Assembly: GCF_000196115.1 (NCBI RefSeq)
Contig: NC_005027.1
Span: 620,001 to 684,000 of the forward strand
Direction: 5' to 3'
Source: Rhodopirellula baltica SH 1
Lineage (GTDB): Bacteria > Planctomycetota > Planctomycetia > Pirellulales > Pirellulaceae
Length of the DNA: 64,000 nt
Shown here: in pieces, positions 47,263 to 55,931 of the stretch
Position numbering within the stretch: position 1 is the first letter of the stretch
Layout: each line of letters starts with the position of its first letter
Notes under the pieces: model-generated
What the model saw: the letters and a program-made list of their open reading frames with translations, nothing else
Told to the model about the DNA's origin: nothing
The model's database searches: none
Program-made: the position numbers and the translations under genes

Positions 47263-50200
47263 ATGTCCGAAATTCCAACTCGATTCGAACACGCCGAAGA
47301 AGCCGACAAGATTGCTCAGGCGTGGACCGATGCCAAGTGTTCACACGCTGATCCGGAATCCAGCAAGCCACCGTTTTCGGTCGTGATCCCGCCGCCGAAC
47401 GTGACCGGTGCGTTGCACCTGGGGCATGGGCTGAACAACACGTTGCAAGACATTGTGGTTCGTCGCAAACGCATGCAGGGGTTTGAAACGCTTTGGATGC
47501 CGGGAACTGACCACGCCGGGATCGCAACGCAAGCGGTGGTGGAACGACGACTGAAGGAACAGGAAGACAAGACGCGGCACGACCTGGGCCGCGAGGCGTT
47601 GGTGGATCGGATTTGGCAGTGGAAAGACCAATACGAAGAACGCATTATCGGCCAGCTCAAACGGATGGGCACCAGTTGTGATTGGGAACGATTGCGATTC
47701 ACGCTCGATCCCATTTGTGCCGCCGCCGTTCGCGCGACGTTCTTTGATTTGTTCGGCAAACGTCGGATTTATCGCGGCAAGCGGTTGGTGAACTGGGACA
47801 CGTTTTTGCAGACCGCGGTCAGTGACGACGAGGTGTTCAACGAGACCAAGAAAGGGCACTTCTACCACTTCCGTTATCCAGTGATCGATCCGAAGCCGGG
47901 CGAACCTGAGTTCGTGACGATCGCGACGACGCGTCCCGAAACGATGTTGGGCGATACCGCGGTGGCGGTGCACCCGGATCCAGCCGCTGCGCTCGATGCG
48001 GTAGAAGCCGGCCTTCGCGAAAAGCTGAGTGACGCGAATGAAAAAGAAGCCGTTGACTTGAACAAGCAAATCGAAGCGTTGCAGAAGCGGCGTGAAGAGC
48101 GATTGCCGGAGTTGATCCAGCTGCGAGACATGGCGGCGGATGGTCGCAAGCTGATGTTGCCGCTGGTTGATCGCGAAATTGATTTGGTGGCGGATGAGTG
48201 GGCCAAGCCTGAGATGGGAAGCGGCTGCGTGAAGATCACGCCGGCACACGATCCAAACGATTACGAAGTGGGGATCCGGCAAGACCTGCCGATGATCAAC
48301 ATCCTGAACTCGGATGGAACGCTGAACGGCGAAGGCGGCCAGTTCGCTGGATTGACGATTCCAAAAGCTCGCAAAGCCGTCGTCGCGGCACTCGAAGAGC
48401 TGGGGTTGATGGGCGACATCGAAGATCGCGAAATCGAGTTGCCTCACAGCGATCGCAGCAAGACTCCCATCGAGCCTTACTTGGCCGATCAGTGGTTCGT
48501 GGCGATGGATGAGTTGGCTCAGTCGGCCATGGATGCGGTCAGCGATGAACGCGTGCAGATTTTCCCGGCTCGTTATCGCAAGGGTTATTTGGATTGGCTA
48601 AGTGAGAAACGCGATTGGCCGGTCAGCCGGCAATTGTGGTGGGGCCACCGAATTCCGATTTGGTCGGTCGGTGGGCTATCGCAGCAAGAAGCGAACGAGT
48701 TGTCGAGTGAGCTTGAAAAACTGGCCGAACGGCATCCCGATCAAATCGCACAGCGGATTGATTCCGACGGAGTGGACGCGGCGGGCGAGCCCACCAAGGC
48801 TGTCTTCGTTTGCATTCGCAGTGAAGACGAAACGGTGGAAGCTGACGTGGAAGCGTTGGGATTGCAGCAGGATCCGGACGTGCTGGATACCTGGTTCAGT
48901 TCCGCGTTGTGGCCGCACAGCACACTCGGTTGGCCTGCCCAAACACCGGAACTGGCCAAGTTCTATCCGACTGCGACGCTGATAACTTCCCGCGACATTC
49001 TGACGTTGTGGGTCGCTCGGATGGTGTTGATGGGTTTGAACAACGTCGGCGAAGTCCCGTTCAGCGAAGTGTTCATTCACCCCAAGATTTTGGATGGTCT
49101 TGGTGAAACGATGAGCAAGTCCAAAGGCAACGGCGTGGACCCGATCGACGTGATCGACAAGTTCGGGCCGGACGCGTTGCGATTTGGGTTGGCACGTTTG
49201 GCCACCGAAACGCAAGACGTACGGATGCCGGTTCAGTACGAGTGTCCTTCGTGCGAAAAGCTGATTGATCAAACGAAGAAGAACCGCGCGTTGCCGTCGA
49301 TGGATTGCCCCGCATGCGGCAAACCGTTTTCAACTCAGTGGGCGGAAACCGAGGCCGACAAATCGCTGCCGAAGGCCGCCGTGGTGAGCGAGCGATTCGA
49401 GACGGCTCGCAACTTTGTCAACAAACTTTGGAACGCATCACGGTTTGTGATGATGAACCTGGACGGTTTCGAACCAACGTCGCTCGATGTGGCTTCGCTG
49501 CCAATCGAAGACCGTTGGTTGCTTTCACGTTTGTCGACGGTGACTCAAACCGTTGGTGATGCGATTGAACGTTATCAGTTCGGCGAAGCCGCTCGCGTGC
49601 TGTACGATTTTGCATGGGACGAGTTCTGCAGTTTCTACGTTGAGATCGCCAAACCTCGGCTGTCGGATGATTCGCAGCGCCAGATCGCTCAAAACGTGAT
49701 CGCCCATGGTTTGGATCAACTGCTGCGGTTGTTGCATCCGATCATGCCGTTTGTGACCGAATCGGTGTGGAACCACCTGGGGCAGATCGCACCGAAACGT
49801 GGTGTGCCGGAACCGGCCGAAGTCGGCCCCTTTGTGATGACGGCGAGCTTCCCGGTGGCCGACGAGTCGCATCATGATTCGAAAATCGAACGTCAGTTCA
49901 GCGAGTTCCAACAGATCGTGGCCGCGATTCGTCAGATCCGTGCGAGCCAGAACATCGCTCCGAAGGAAACCGTGCCCGCCGCGATTCGTTGCAGTGCGTC
50001 TTCACAAGAGTTGCTGCAACCGATGACGGCGTATTTCGAGGCGTTGGCCGGTGCGGAAGTTCAGTCGCTTGGTCCGGACACGACGGCATTTGAAACCGAT
50101 GCCCACTTGGCGTTGCCCGATGTGGACGTTGACGTTCACGTCGACCTGGAAAAATTCATCGATGTTGAAGCCGAGCTGGCTCGCCTTGAAAAGCTGCAAG

Positions 50201-50370
50201 GGCAGCTGACCGGCCAAATCACCGGCAAACAGAACAAACTTTCCAACGAAAGCTTTGTCAGCCGGGCTCCGGCCGATATCGTGCAAAAGGAACGCGAGTC
50301 GTTGGCAGGTTTGCAAACGCAGCTGGAAGCGGTCGCCCAAGACATTTTGAAACTGCAGTCGAAAAAGTAA
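47263..50370 (+). CDS. valS: Valine--tRNA ligase
   Basis: Class I aminoacyl-tRNA synthetase. 1035 residues from ATG 47263 (another start at 47248 is possible). HIGH motif as HLGHG at residue 52, the editing domain with ATTRPETMLGDTAVAVHP, and KMSKS as TMSKSKGN near residue 617. The C-terminal coiled coil is present (LARLEKLQGQLTGQITGKQN). Two cysteine pairs, C661-P-S-C664 and C682-P-A-C685, form a zinc-ribbon-like insertion just after the catalytic domain, and the editing domain holds an extra helical hairpin (KLSDANEKEAVDLNKQIEAL). Both look like lineage-specific insertions. Confidence 0.96.
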   Translation: MSEIPTRFEHAEEADKIAQAWTDAKCSHADPESSKPPFSVVIPPPNVTGALHLGHGLNNTLQDIVVRRKRMQGFETLWMPGTDHAGIATQAVVERRLKEQEDKTRHDLGREALVDRIWQWKDQYEERIIGQLKRMGTSCDWERLRFTLDPICAAAVRATFFDLFGKRRIYRGKRLVNWDTFLQTAVSDDEVFNETKKGHFYHFRYPVIDPKPGEPEFVTIATTRPETMLGDTAVAVHPDPAAALDAVEAGLREKLSDANEKEAVDLNKQIEALQKRREERLPELIQLRDMAADGRKLMLPLVDREIDLVADEWAKPEMGSGCVKITPAHDPNDYEVGIRQDLPMINILNSDGTLNGEGGQFAGLTIPKARKAVVAALEELGLMGDIEDREIELPHSDRSKTPIEPYLADQWFVAMDELAQSAMDAVSDERVQIFPARYRKGYLDWLSEKRDWPVSRQLWWGHRIPIWSVGGLSQQEANELSSELEKLAERHPDQIAQRIDSDGVDAAGEPTKAVFVCIRSEDETVEADVEALGLQQDPDVLDTWFSSALWPHSTLGWPAQTPELAKFYPTATLITSRDILTLWVARMVLMGLNNVGEVPFSEVFIHPKILDGLGETMSKSKGNGVDPIDVIDKFGPDALRFGLARLATETQDVRMPVQYECPSCEKLIDQTKKNRALPSMDCPACGKPFSTQWAETEADKSLPKAAVVSERFETARNFVNKLWNASRFVMMNLDGFEPTSLDVASLPIEDRWLLSRLSTVTQTVGDAIERYQFGEAARVLYDFAWDEFCSFYVEIAKPRLSDDSQRQIAQNVIAHGLDQLLRLLHPIMPFVTESVWNHLGQIAPKRGVPEPAEVGPFVMTASFPVADESHHDSKIERQFSEFQQIVAAIRQIRASQNIAPKETVPAAIRCSASSQELLQPMTAYFEALAGAEVQSLGPDTTAFETDAHLALPDVDVDVHVDLEKFIDVEAELARLEKLQGQLTGQITGKQNKLSNESFVSRAPADIVQKERESLAGLQTQLEAVAQDILKLQSKK

Positions 50371-50477
50371 CGCAGGGGAGATGAGGTCGGTCGCCGATCG
50401 ATGATGCTTCGCGGTATCGGGAATTCGGCGACGCTCTACCGCCTGTCGCTTCACTCAATCAACCCACGGAAATTCCC

Positions 50478-51455
50478 TTGAAAGACATCTGGATCGGTTT
50501 TGATCTCGGCGGCACCAAAATGCTCGCTGTCGCTTACGATCATGAATTCAAAGAACTCGGTCGTCGCCGTCGCAAGACTCGCGGACGCGAAGGCTCTGAC
50601 AGTGGGATTGCTCGGATCGGATCGACGATCCAGCGTTTGCTTGATGAAAACGAGCTGGATGTCGACCGCATCGCTGGCATCGGAATTGGATGTCCGGGGC
50701 CGATCGATTTGAAGAAGGGGCGGATCTTGATGACTCCGAACCTGGGTTGGGACGATGTGGATATTCAATCGTTCTTGGAAAAGAAGTTCGATTGTCCAGC
50801 CACCGTTCTGAACGATGTTGATGCGGGCGTGTACGGCGAGTTTTTGTTCGGTGCGGCTAAGGGCAGTCGATGCGCAGTGGGGGTTTTCCCCGGAACCGGC
50901 ATCGGTGGTGGCTGCGTTTACGAAGGTCAAATCTTGCACGGCGACGGGATCTCTTGCATGGAGATCGGTCATACGCGAATCAGCAGCGGAACGCGTGCGA
51001 GCGGTAGCAGCATGTCGGGAACCCTGGAAGCGGAAGCCAGTCGACTGACGATCGCATCGGAAGCCGCGAAAGCCGCGTACCGGGGCGAGGCCCCCGCGTT
51101 GCTTGAGGACGCCGGCACGGATTTGGCGGAAATACGCAGTGGAGCGCTGGCGGATTCGATCAAGAACGGTGACAAGGCGATCAAGGCATTGGTGGAATCT
51201 GCCAGCGTCACGGTCGGTTATGGCGTGGCCAACATCGTGAACTTGTTGTGCCCTGACACAATCATCTTGGGCGGCGGTTTGGTCGAAGCGATGGAAGATT
51301 TGATCGTGGGCACCGTTCGCAAAACGGCACGCGAAAACGTGATGCCGGTCTACAAAGATCGCTTCGAAGTCAAACCCGCCAAACTCGGCGACGACGCCGG
51401 AGTGTTGGGGGCGGCAGCCTGGGCGAAGAAGACGTATCCACAACCGCCCGAGTGA
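50478..51455 (+). CDS. ROK family protein lacking the zinc-binding cysteines
   Basis: 325 residues, TTG start with GGA upstream. The ATP-binding phosphate motif IGFDLGGTKMLAVAYD is at the N-terminus, with GIGIGCPGPID, LNDVDAGVYGEFLFGAAKG and GTGIGGGCVYEGQILHG; the latter part fits sugar kinases of the glucokinase type. The ROK zinc motif (CxCGxxGC just before LE) is replaced by RASGSSMSGTLEAEAS, with no cysteine left. So it may be a kinase of altered substrate or stability, or a non-catalytic protein. A strong hairpin follows at 51481. Confidence 0.85.
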   Translation: MKDIWIGFDLGGTKMLAVAYDHEFKELGRRRRKTRGREGSDSGIARIGSTIQRLLDENELDVDRIAGIGIGCPGPIDLKKGRILMTPNLGWDDVDIQSFLEKKFDCPATVLNDVDAGVYGEFLFGAAKGSRCAVGVFPGTGIGGGCVYEGQILHGDGISCMEIGHTRISSGTRASGSSMSGTLEAEASRLTIASEAAKAAYRGEAPALLEDAGTDLAEIRSGALADSIKNGDKAIKALVESASVTVGYGVANIVNLLCPDTIILGGGLVEAMEDLIVGTVRKTARENVMPVYKDRFEVKPAKLGDDAGVLGAAAWAKKTYPQPPE

Positions 51456-51480
51456 TTCGCGTTTGGTCGATTGTGAGCTG

Positions 51481-51504
51481 AACCGATCCGTGAGCGGATC
51501 GGTT
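51481..51504 (+). terminator. Terminator of the ROK gene
   Basis: AACCGATCCG and CGGATCGGTT pair perfectly around TGAG, 25 bases after the stop. It is followed by GGAGGAATG, without a clear T run. Confidence 0.65.
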
Positions 51505-51515
51505 GGAGGAATGAT

Positions 51516-51645
51516 GTAGGCCAGGTTGTACCTGGCGACCACGCCGATGCTTCGCAAGAAGCGAGGCGTTCACACCAACCGGCGTTCGTTCGCGAGGGTC
51601 GGTGGTCGAGGCATTTCACCCAATGCCATGTGAAACATGGCCTAC
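51516..51645. repeat. GTAGGCC-bounded element, single copy
   Basis: Left end GTAGGCCAGGTTGTACCTGG, right end CCATGTGAAACATGGCCTAC, 130 bp apart, with ACGCCGATGCTTCGCAAGAA inside. Both ends correspond to the two ends of the 148-bp units at 28289, but in the opposite order. No gene here. Confidence 0.75.
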
Positions 51646-51655
51646 GGCTTCGGCG

Positions 51656-52945
51656 TTAGGCGTCGTCGAGTGTTGCGGCGAGGGGGAAGAGCAGGCTGAT
51701 CATGGCGGTCACGATCATGGCAATCCCTGAGACGAGCATTGCTCCGGACATTCCAATGGCGCCAGCGGTTTGGCCCCAGACGAAAGATCCCAGCGACATG
51801 GATCCGGCCATCATCGTCAGGTAACAACCCATGCCGCGAGCTCGCAGTCGGCTGGGCAACGTGATTTGTGCGGTGGCGTTGAGTGTCGTCAGCGTCGCCA
51901 TCCATCCGCAACCCATCAATAGCGTCGCGGCGAGCAAGATTGGCCAGGCGGGCTCGGAACTCAGCGTCAACATACCAATCGCGTAAAGCGTCATCGCTGC
52001 GGCGATCGTTCGATCGGAACCCAAACGCGAACGAACGCGAGGCAGCATCGATGCGCCGACGACGGCACCGACTCCGATCATCGCGACCAAAATGCCGAAT
52101 CCCTGGGCACCCCAGCCCAACGCGGTCTTGGCGTACAACGGCATCAATGACCACAAGGCACTGCCGGGCAGAACGAACAAGACCACTCCCAGCATCACGT
52201 GCCGCATCGTTCGTTTCAACGCGACGTAGCGGATGCCTTGTCTCATCGAGGAAAAGAAGGATCGGCCGCGGCTGGTTTCGGTCGTATCGCGTTGCCAACG
52301 AATCAATACAGTAAGAACACCCGCGAAGGAGATCGCATTGATGGCGAAGGTGCTCCAGATTCCCAACAAGGCGATCAGAACACCTCCGATGGCTGGACCG
52401 ACGGCGCGGGCCAAATTGAAGCTGATGCTGCCCAAGCCAACCGCTCGACTGATTTGCCATCGCGGAACCAATTCCGGGATGGCGGATTGCCAAGTGGGAA
52501 CGTGAACGACCATGCCCAAACCGATGATGAACGTCATCGCGAGTAGCCCCCAAGCCGTGATGACTCCGGTGGCGGTACTGACCGCGAGCATCGCGGTGAC
52601 GAACAACAGGATCGACTGCGTTCCGATCAGCAGATGACGCTTGTCGATTCGGTCGGCCAGCACGCCTGCGGGGATGGCCAGGAAAACAATCGGCAATGCC
52701 ATTGATGTTCGAACGGCGGCAACCATTTCCGGTGTCGCGTCCAGCGTGGTCATCAACCATCCGGCACCGACCTCGTGGATCCATGTCCCCAGGTTGGACG
52801 CCAAAGATGCGATCCAGAACAAACGGAACATCGGTTGACGCAGTGGTTCCCAGGCGGATCGGCCAGCCGTCGGTGATCGCTGACCGGCGTCAACAACGAC
52901 GGAAGCGTAGGGCGAGGCGATCGGTCGGGATGAATTCAGGGACAT
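51656..52945 (-). CDS. MFS transporter of the EntS / MFS_3 type
   Basis: Membrane exporter of 429 residues with about twelve helices. The N-terminal LRQPMFRLFWIASLASNLGT and WLMTTLDATPEMVAAVRTS, the loop ADRIDKRHLLIG, and GLGSISFNLARAVGPAIGG match the MFS_3 (enterobactin exporter-like) family. Planctomycetes encode several such exporters; the substrate here is unknown. It is convergent with the ROK gene, with the GTAGGCC element between them. Confidence 0.85.
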   Translation of the reverse strand: MSLNSSRPIASPYASVVVDAGQRSPTAGRSAWEPLRQPMFRLFWIASLASNLGTWIHEVGAGWLMTTLDATPEMVAAVRTSMALPIVFLAIPAGVLADRIDKRHLLIGTQSILLFVTAMLAVSTATGVITAWGLLAMTFIIGLGMVVHVPTWQSAIPELVPRWQISRAVGLGSISFNLARAVGPAIGGVLIALLGIWSTFAINAISFAGVLTVLIRWQRDTTETSRGRSFFSSMRQGIRYVALKRTMRHVMLGVVLFVLPGSALWSLMPLYAKTALGWGAQGFGILVAMIGVGAVVGASMLPRVRSRLGSDRTIAAAMTLYAIGMLTLSSEPAWPILLAATLLMGCGWMATLTTLNATAQITLPSRLRARGMGCYLTMMAGSMSLGSFVWGQTAGAIGMSGAMLVSGIAMIVTAMISLLFPLAATLDDA

Positions 52946-53180
52946 GCAAAACTAACGAGGGAGACGATTTTGGAAGAGGCGGCGAGCTCGTTCATCACGG
53001 CGGCGACGACGCGGCGCGGATCGCTGTACCGGCGATGCCACCGGTGGTAACCGCGCCAAAACGCATAGCCGGTCCCGTTTAAGGGAACGAGGCCGGATCC
53101 GAAACGAAGGTTCGCCACCGTGACAGCCACCGTGGGGTAGCGTCCTTCAGAGGCGTTCTTCCCTGACATGGCACCGGCCG

Positions 53181-54032
53181 ATGATCGAGCTGACTCACTT
53201 ACAAAAGCTTTATGACGATACGATCGCCGTCAAGGACGTGACGGTGTCGATCCCTGCTGGGGTGATCTGCGGGTTGGTCGGTCCCAACGGTGCGGGGAAA
53301 ACGACGACCTTGCGTTGCATGGCGGGGTTGTTGCCCGCCACTGCTGGCGAAATTCGAATCAATGGTTTTTCGCCTGATTCGGATCCTGTACGCCACAAAA
53401 GAACAATTGCGTACGTGCCGGATGATCCGCCACTGTTTGACGACTTGACCGTCGGCGAGCACCTGGATTTCGTTGCTCGGTTGTACCAAATCGAAGATCA
53501 CCGACGCACCGCCATCGATTTGCTCGAGCGATTTGAATTGCTCGGAAAATACGACGCGATGGTGACGTCTTTATCGCGAGGAATGCGGCAGAAATTGGCG
53601 GTGGCCTGCGCGTATCTGATTCAGCCTCAGGTCTTGTTGTTGGACGAGCCATTGACCGGTCTGGATCCTCCCGGCATCCGAGTTCTTTTGCAGTCCGTCC
53701 GTGAGTTCGTTCGGTCTGGACGCACCGCGATTGTCAGCAGTCACTTGTTGGCGATGATCGGGGACGTATGCGATCAAGTTTGGTTGCTGCAAAACGGGTT
53801 GGTGCGATACCACGGGACGACGACCGGTTTGCGTCAGGAATTCCCGGAAACTAATTCCTTGGAAGAAGCGTTCTTTGCCGCGATGAAACCTGTCGTTAAA
53901 AGCGACGCGGGCATCGATGAAAGCACCGTGGTCATGCCTGGCGTTCCGAATTTGGAACCGACATCGATGGGAGCCCCACTCGATCAAGTGACCGCGAATT
54001 CGGTTGCATCGACCGTGACCAACATCTCATGA
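53181..54032 (+). CDS. ABC transporter ATP-binding protein (second exporter module)
   Basis: 283 residues with Walker [32 protein letters not shown], signature [10 protein letters not shown] and Walker B VLLLDEPLTGLDP. The C-terminal ~35 residues are a non-conserved tail. It overlaps the permease start by four bases (ATGA). It is closely similar to the ATPase at 42318, so the modules arose by duplication or were acquired from related sources. Confidence 0.92.
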   Translation: MIELTHLQKLYDDTIAVKDVTVSIPAGVICGLVGPNGAGKTTTLRCMAGLLPATAGEIRINGFSPDSDPVRHKRTIAYVPDDPPLFDDLTVGEHLDFVARLYQIEDHRRTAIDLLERFELLGKYDAMVTSLSRGMRQKLAVACAYLIQPQVLLLDEPLTGLDPPGIRVLLQSVREFVRSGRTAIVSSHLLAMIGDVCDQVWLLQNGLVRYHGTTTGLRQEFPETNSLEEAFFAAMKPVVKSDAGIDESTVVMPGVPNLEPTSMGAPLDQVTANSVASTVTNIS

Positions 54033-55825
54033 CCACGTCAGGATTCACATCCGTTCGTGGCGGCCAACGAAACCGCCTGATTGATTGGTTGGTTCCCGAC
54101 GAATCGCTTGCTGGGCTGCGATATCTGTCGCGTGCTCAGCTCCGATTCCGTGTGACGCGGTTTTGGAAGCGGATGTTCTCACCCCGCCAAGCCATCGCAT
54201 CGATCCTTTCGATCGCGTTCATGGCGTTGTACTTGGTGGCCGGCCTCACGCTGCTTTCGCGCCGGGAAGCCAACGACCCCGAGCAACTGCGTTTGTGGTT
54301 GTCCGGCGGGATGGTGCTCTACGCGCTGTATCACACCGTCAAACATCTTTGGTCCAAACCATCGCCGGAACCCGATGCCGTCACATGGACCGATGCCGAC
54401 CGTTTGTGGTTGGGCGGTGGTCCTGTTTCGCGGCGCACGATGGTGTTGCGTGAAGCGATGTCATCGATCCCATCGTCACTGGCCAAGACCGCTTTGCTCG
54501 GCGTGGTGCTATGGCGGGACGCTGAATTTTTGCCATTGTTGTTGGCAGGAGTTTGCCTGGCATTGATTGCATTGGAGTTGATTCGTCGCGTTATCACCCA
54601 TGGCATCGATGCCTTGCGACCGCGCGAACGGCGACTTGGTTGCGCGATGAGTTTGGTTGTCGGCTTGGCGATGGTGGTTCAGCTCGGCATCCAAATTTGG
54701 CAATCCACACCGCCCGGAAGTGATCCGGTGATCTACGTCCTCTCAGCGATGTCCGAGGTCGGAAACTACGCCGGATCCACGGCGATTCAAACGGTGGCAT
54801 TCGCTTTGTTACCAGCCGCATCGGTCGCGTCCGCTGAACCGTGGAGCGTTTTTGGTTCACTGCCACCGGTCGTATCGCTCGCATTCATGACCATGGTTGC
54901 GATTGCGGTCATTTGCGTTCTGGCGGAGACGCTGGTCCGCGTCGATGCATGGTCGGCGAAACGGCGGATCGAAACCGAACGCCGTCGATTGAGACTGATG
55001 GAAAGCAACGTTGCAAGCGTTCGCTCGTTGACGGTTGAGTTTTTAACGCGTCCGACACAAGTCACGCGGATTCAGCGTTTTGGTGATTGGTTGGCTAAAT
55101 GCTTGCCCGAACGACACCGTGGGATGTCGGGGTTGGTCGTGCGGCAATTGCAATGCGTTCGTCGATACTTGCCCAACGTGATCGTCAGTTTCGCGATTCC
55201 GATGGCGCTGTCTCTTTCGCCTTTACTCACGGACCAAACGACCAAGCAGTGGGTGTTCGTGATTGGCGGAATCGCACTGAGTTCGTTGTTGCTGGCACCG
55301 CCGGCTTTGCAGATCGATTTTCGTCGCGATTTGAAACGGATGTTCTTGGTCCGCTCGTTGCCTCTCGGGAACGTCGCGATGTGTGTGGGAATGTTGAGTG
55401 TTCCCGTCGCGATCACGGTGTTGTTCCAGTGGAGCACGTTGGCACTGGGAGCGTGGTTTGCAACGCCATCGACGTGGCAAACCGTTTGGTTGTTCCTCGC
55501 GTTGCCGTCGCTCGCCGTGGTGACATTTGCGGTCGAGAACGCACTGTTCCTCGCATTCCCTCACCACGTGCACGCACAGGGAATTGCCATGGTGATCCGC
55601 GCGAAGATCACGTTCCTGTGGAAAGGGTTGATGCTCGCTATCGCACCGATCGGGTTGATCACCTACGTGATGTTCTGCGAACGAGTGCTGCCGGCTATTT
55701 GGGTTGGTCCCGCGGCGTTTGGCGGAACGTTGCTCGCCGTTTGGAGCACCGCAGCGTTTGCGGGTTGGGTGTTGGTGCGATGTTGGCGACGGTTTGATCC
55801 GTTGATCGATACACCGCCGGAGTGA
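54029..55825 (+). CDS. ABC transporter permease (second exporter module)
   Basis: 598 residues, many membrane helices, with a cytoplasmic segment near residues 305-365 (RRIETERRRLRLMESNVASV). N-terminal part: FWKRMFSPRQAIASILSIAF; C-terminal part: FAGWVLVRCWRRFDPLIDTP. It is translationally coupled to the preceding ATPase. The layout parallels the permease at 43076. The substrate is not identifiable. Confidence 0.85.
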   Translation: MTTSGFTSVRGGQRNRLIDWLVPDESLAGLRYLSRAQLRFRVTRFWKRMFSPRQAIASILSIAFMALYLVAGLTLLSRREANDPEQLRLWLSGGMVLYALYHTVKHLWSKPSPEPDAVTWTDADRLWLGGGPVSRRTMVLREAMSSIPSSLAKTALLGVVLWRDAEFLPLLLAGVCLALIALELIRRVITHGIDALRPRERRLGCAMSLVVGLAMVVQLGIQIWQSTPPGSDPVIYVLSAMSEVGNYAGSTAIQTVAFALLPAASVASAEPWSVFGSLPPVVSLAFMTMVAIAVICVLAETLVRVDAWSAKRRIETERRRLRLMESNVASVRSLTVEFLTRPTQVTRIQRFGDWLAKCLPERHRGMSGLVVRQLQCVRRYLPNVIVSFAIPMALSLSPLLTDQTTKQWVFVIGGIALSSLLLAPPALQIDFRRDLKRMFLVRSLPLGNVAMCVGMLSVPVAITVLFQWSTLALGAWFATPSTWQTVWLFLALPSLAVVTFAVENALFLAFPHHVHAQGIAMVIRAKITFLWKGLMLAIAPIGLITYVMFCERVLPAIWVGPAAFGGTLLAVWSTAAFAGWVLVRCWRRFDPLIDTPPE

Positions 55826-55867
55826 CGCAGGGAGTGAGAGCAAGCATTCTCTAGCGGCCCGGTTTTT

Positions 55868-55903
55868 CGTAGCGACGGCTTGGAAGCCCGTCGTACGGCT
55901 ACG
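55868..55903. repeat. Palindromic element between convergent genes
   Basis: CGTAGC and GCTACG arms enclose GACGGCTT/AAGCCCGTC, a hairpin with one bulged base. It follows CGGTTTTT and lies between the permease and the polysaccharide export gene, so it could terminate either transcript. Confidence 0.5.
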
Positions 55904-55931
55904 CCATCTTCAGCGTCAACAGAGCTGAGTG

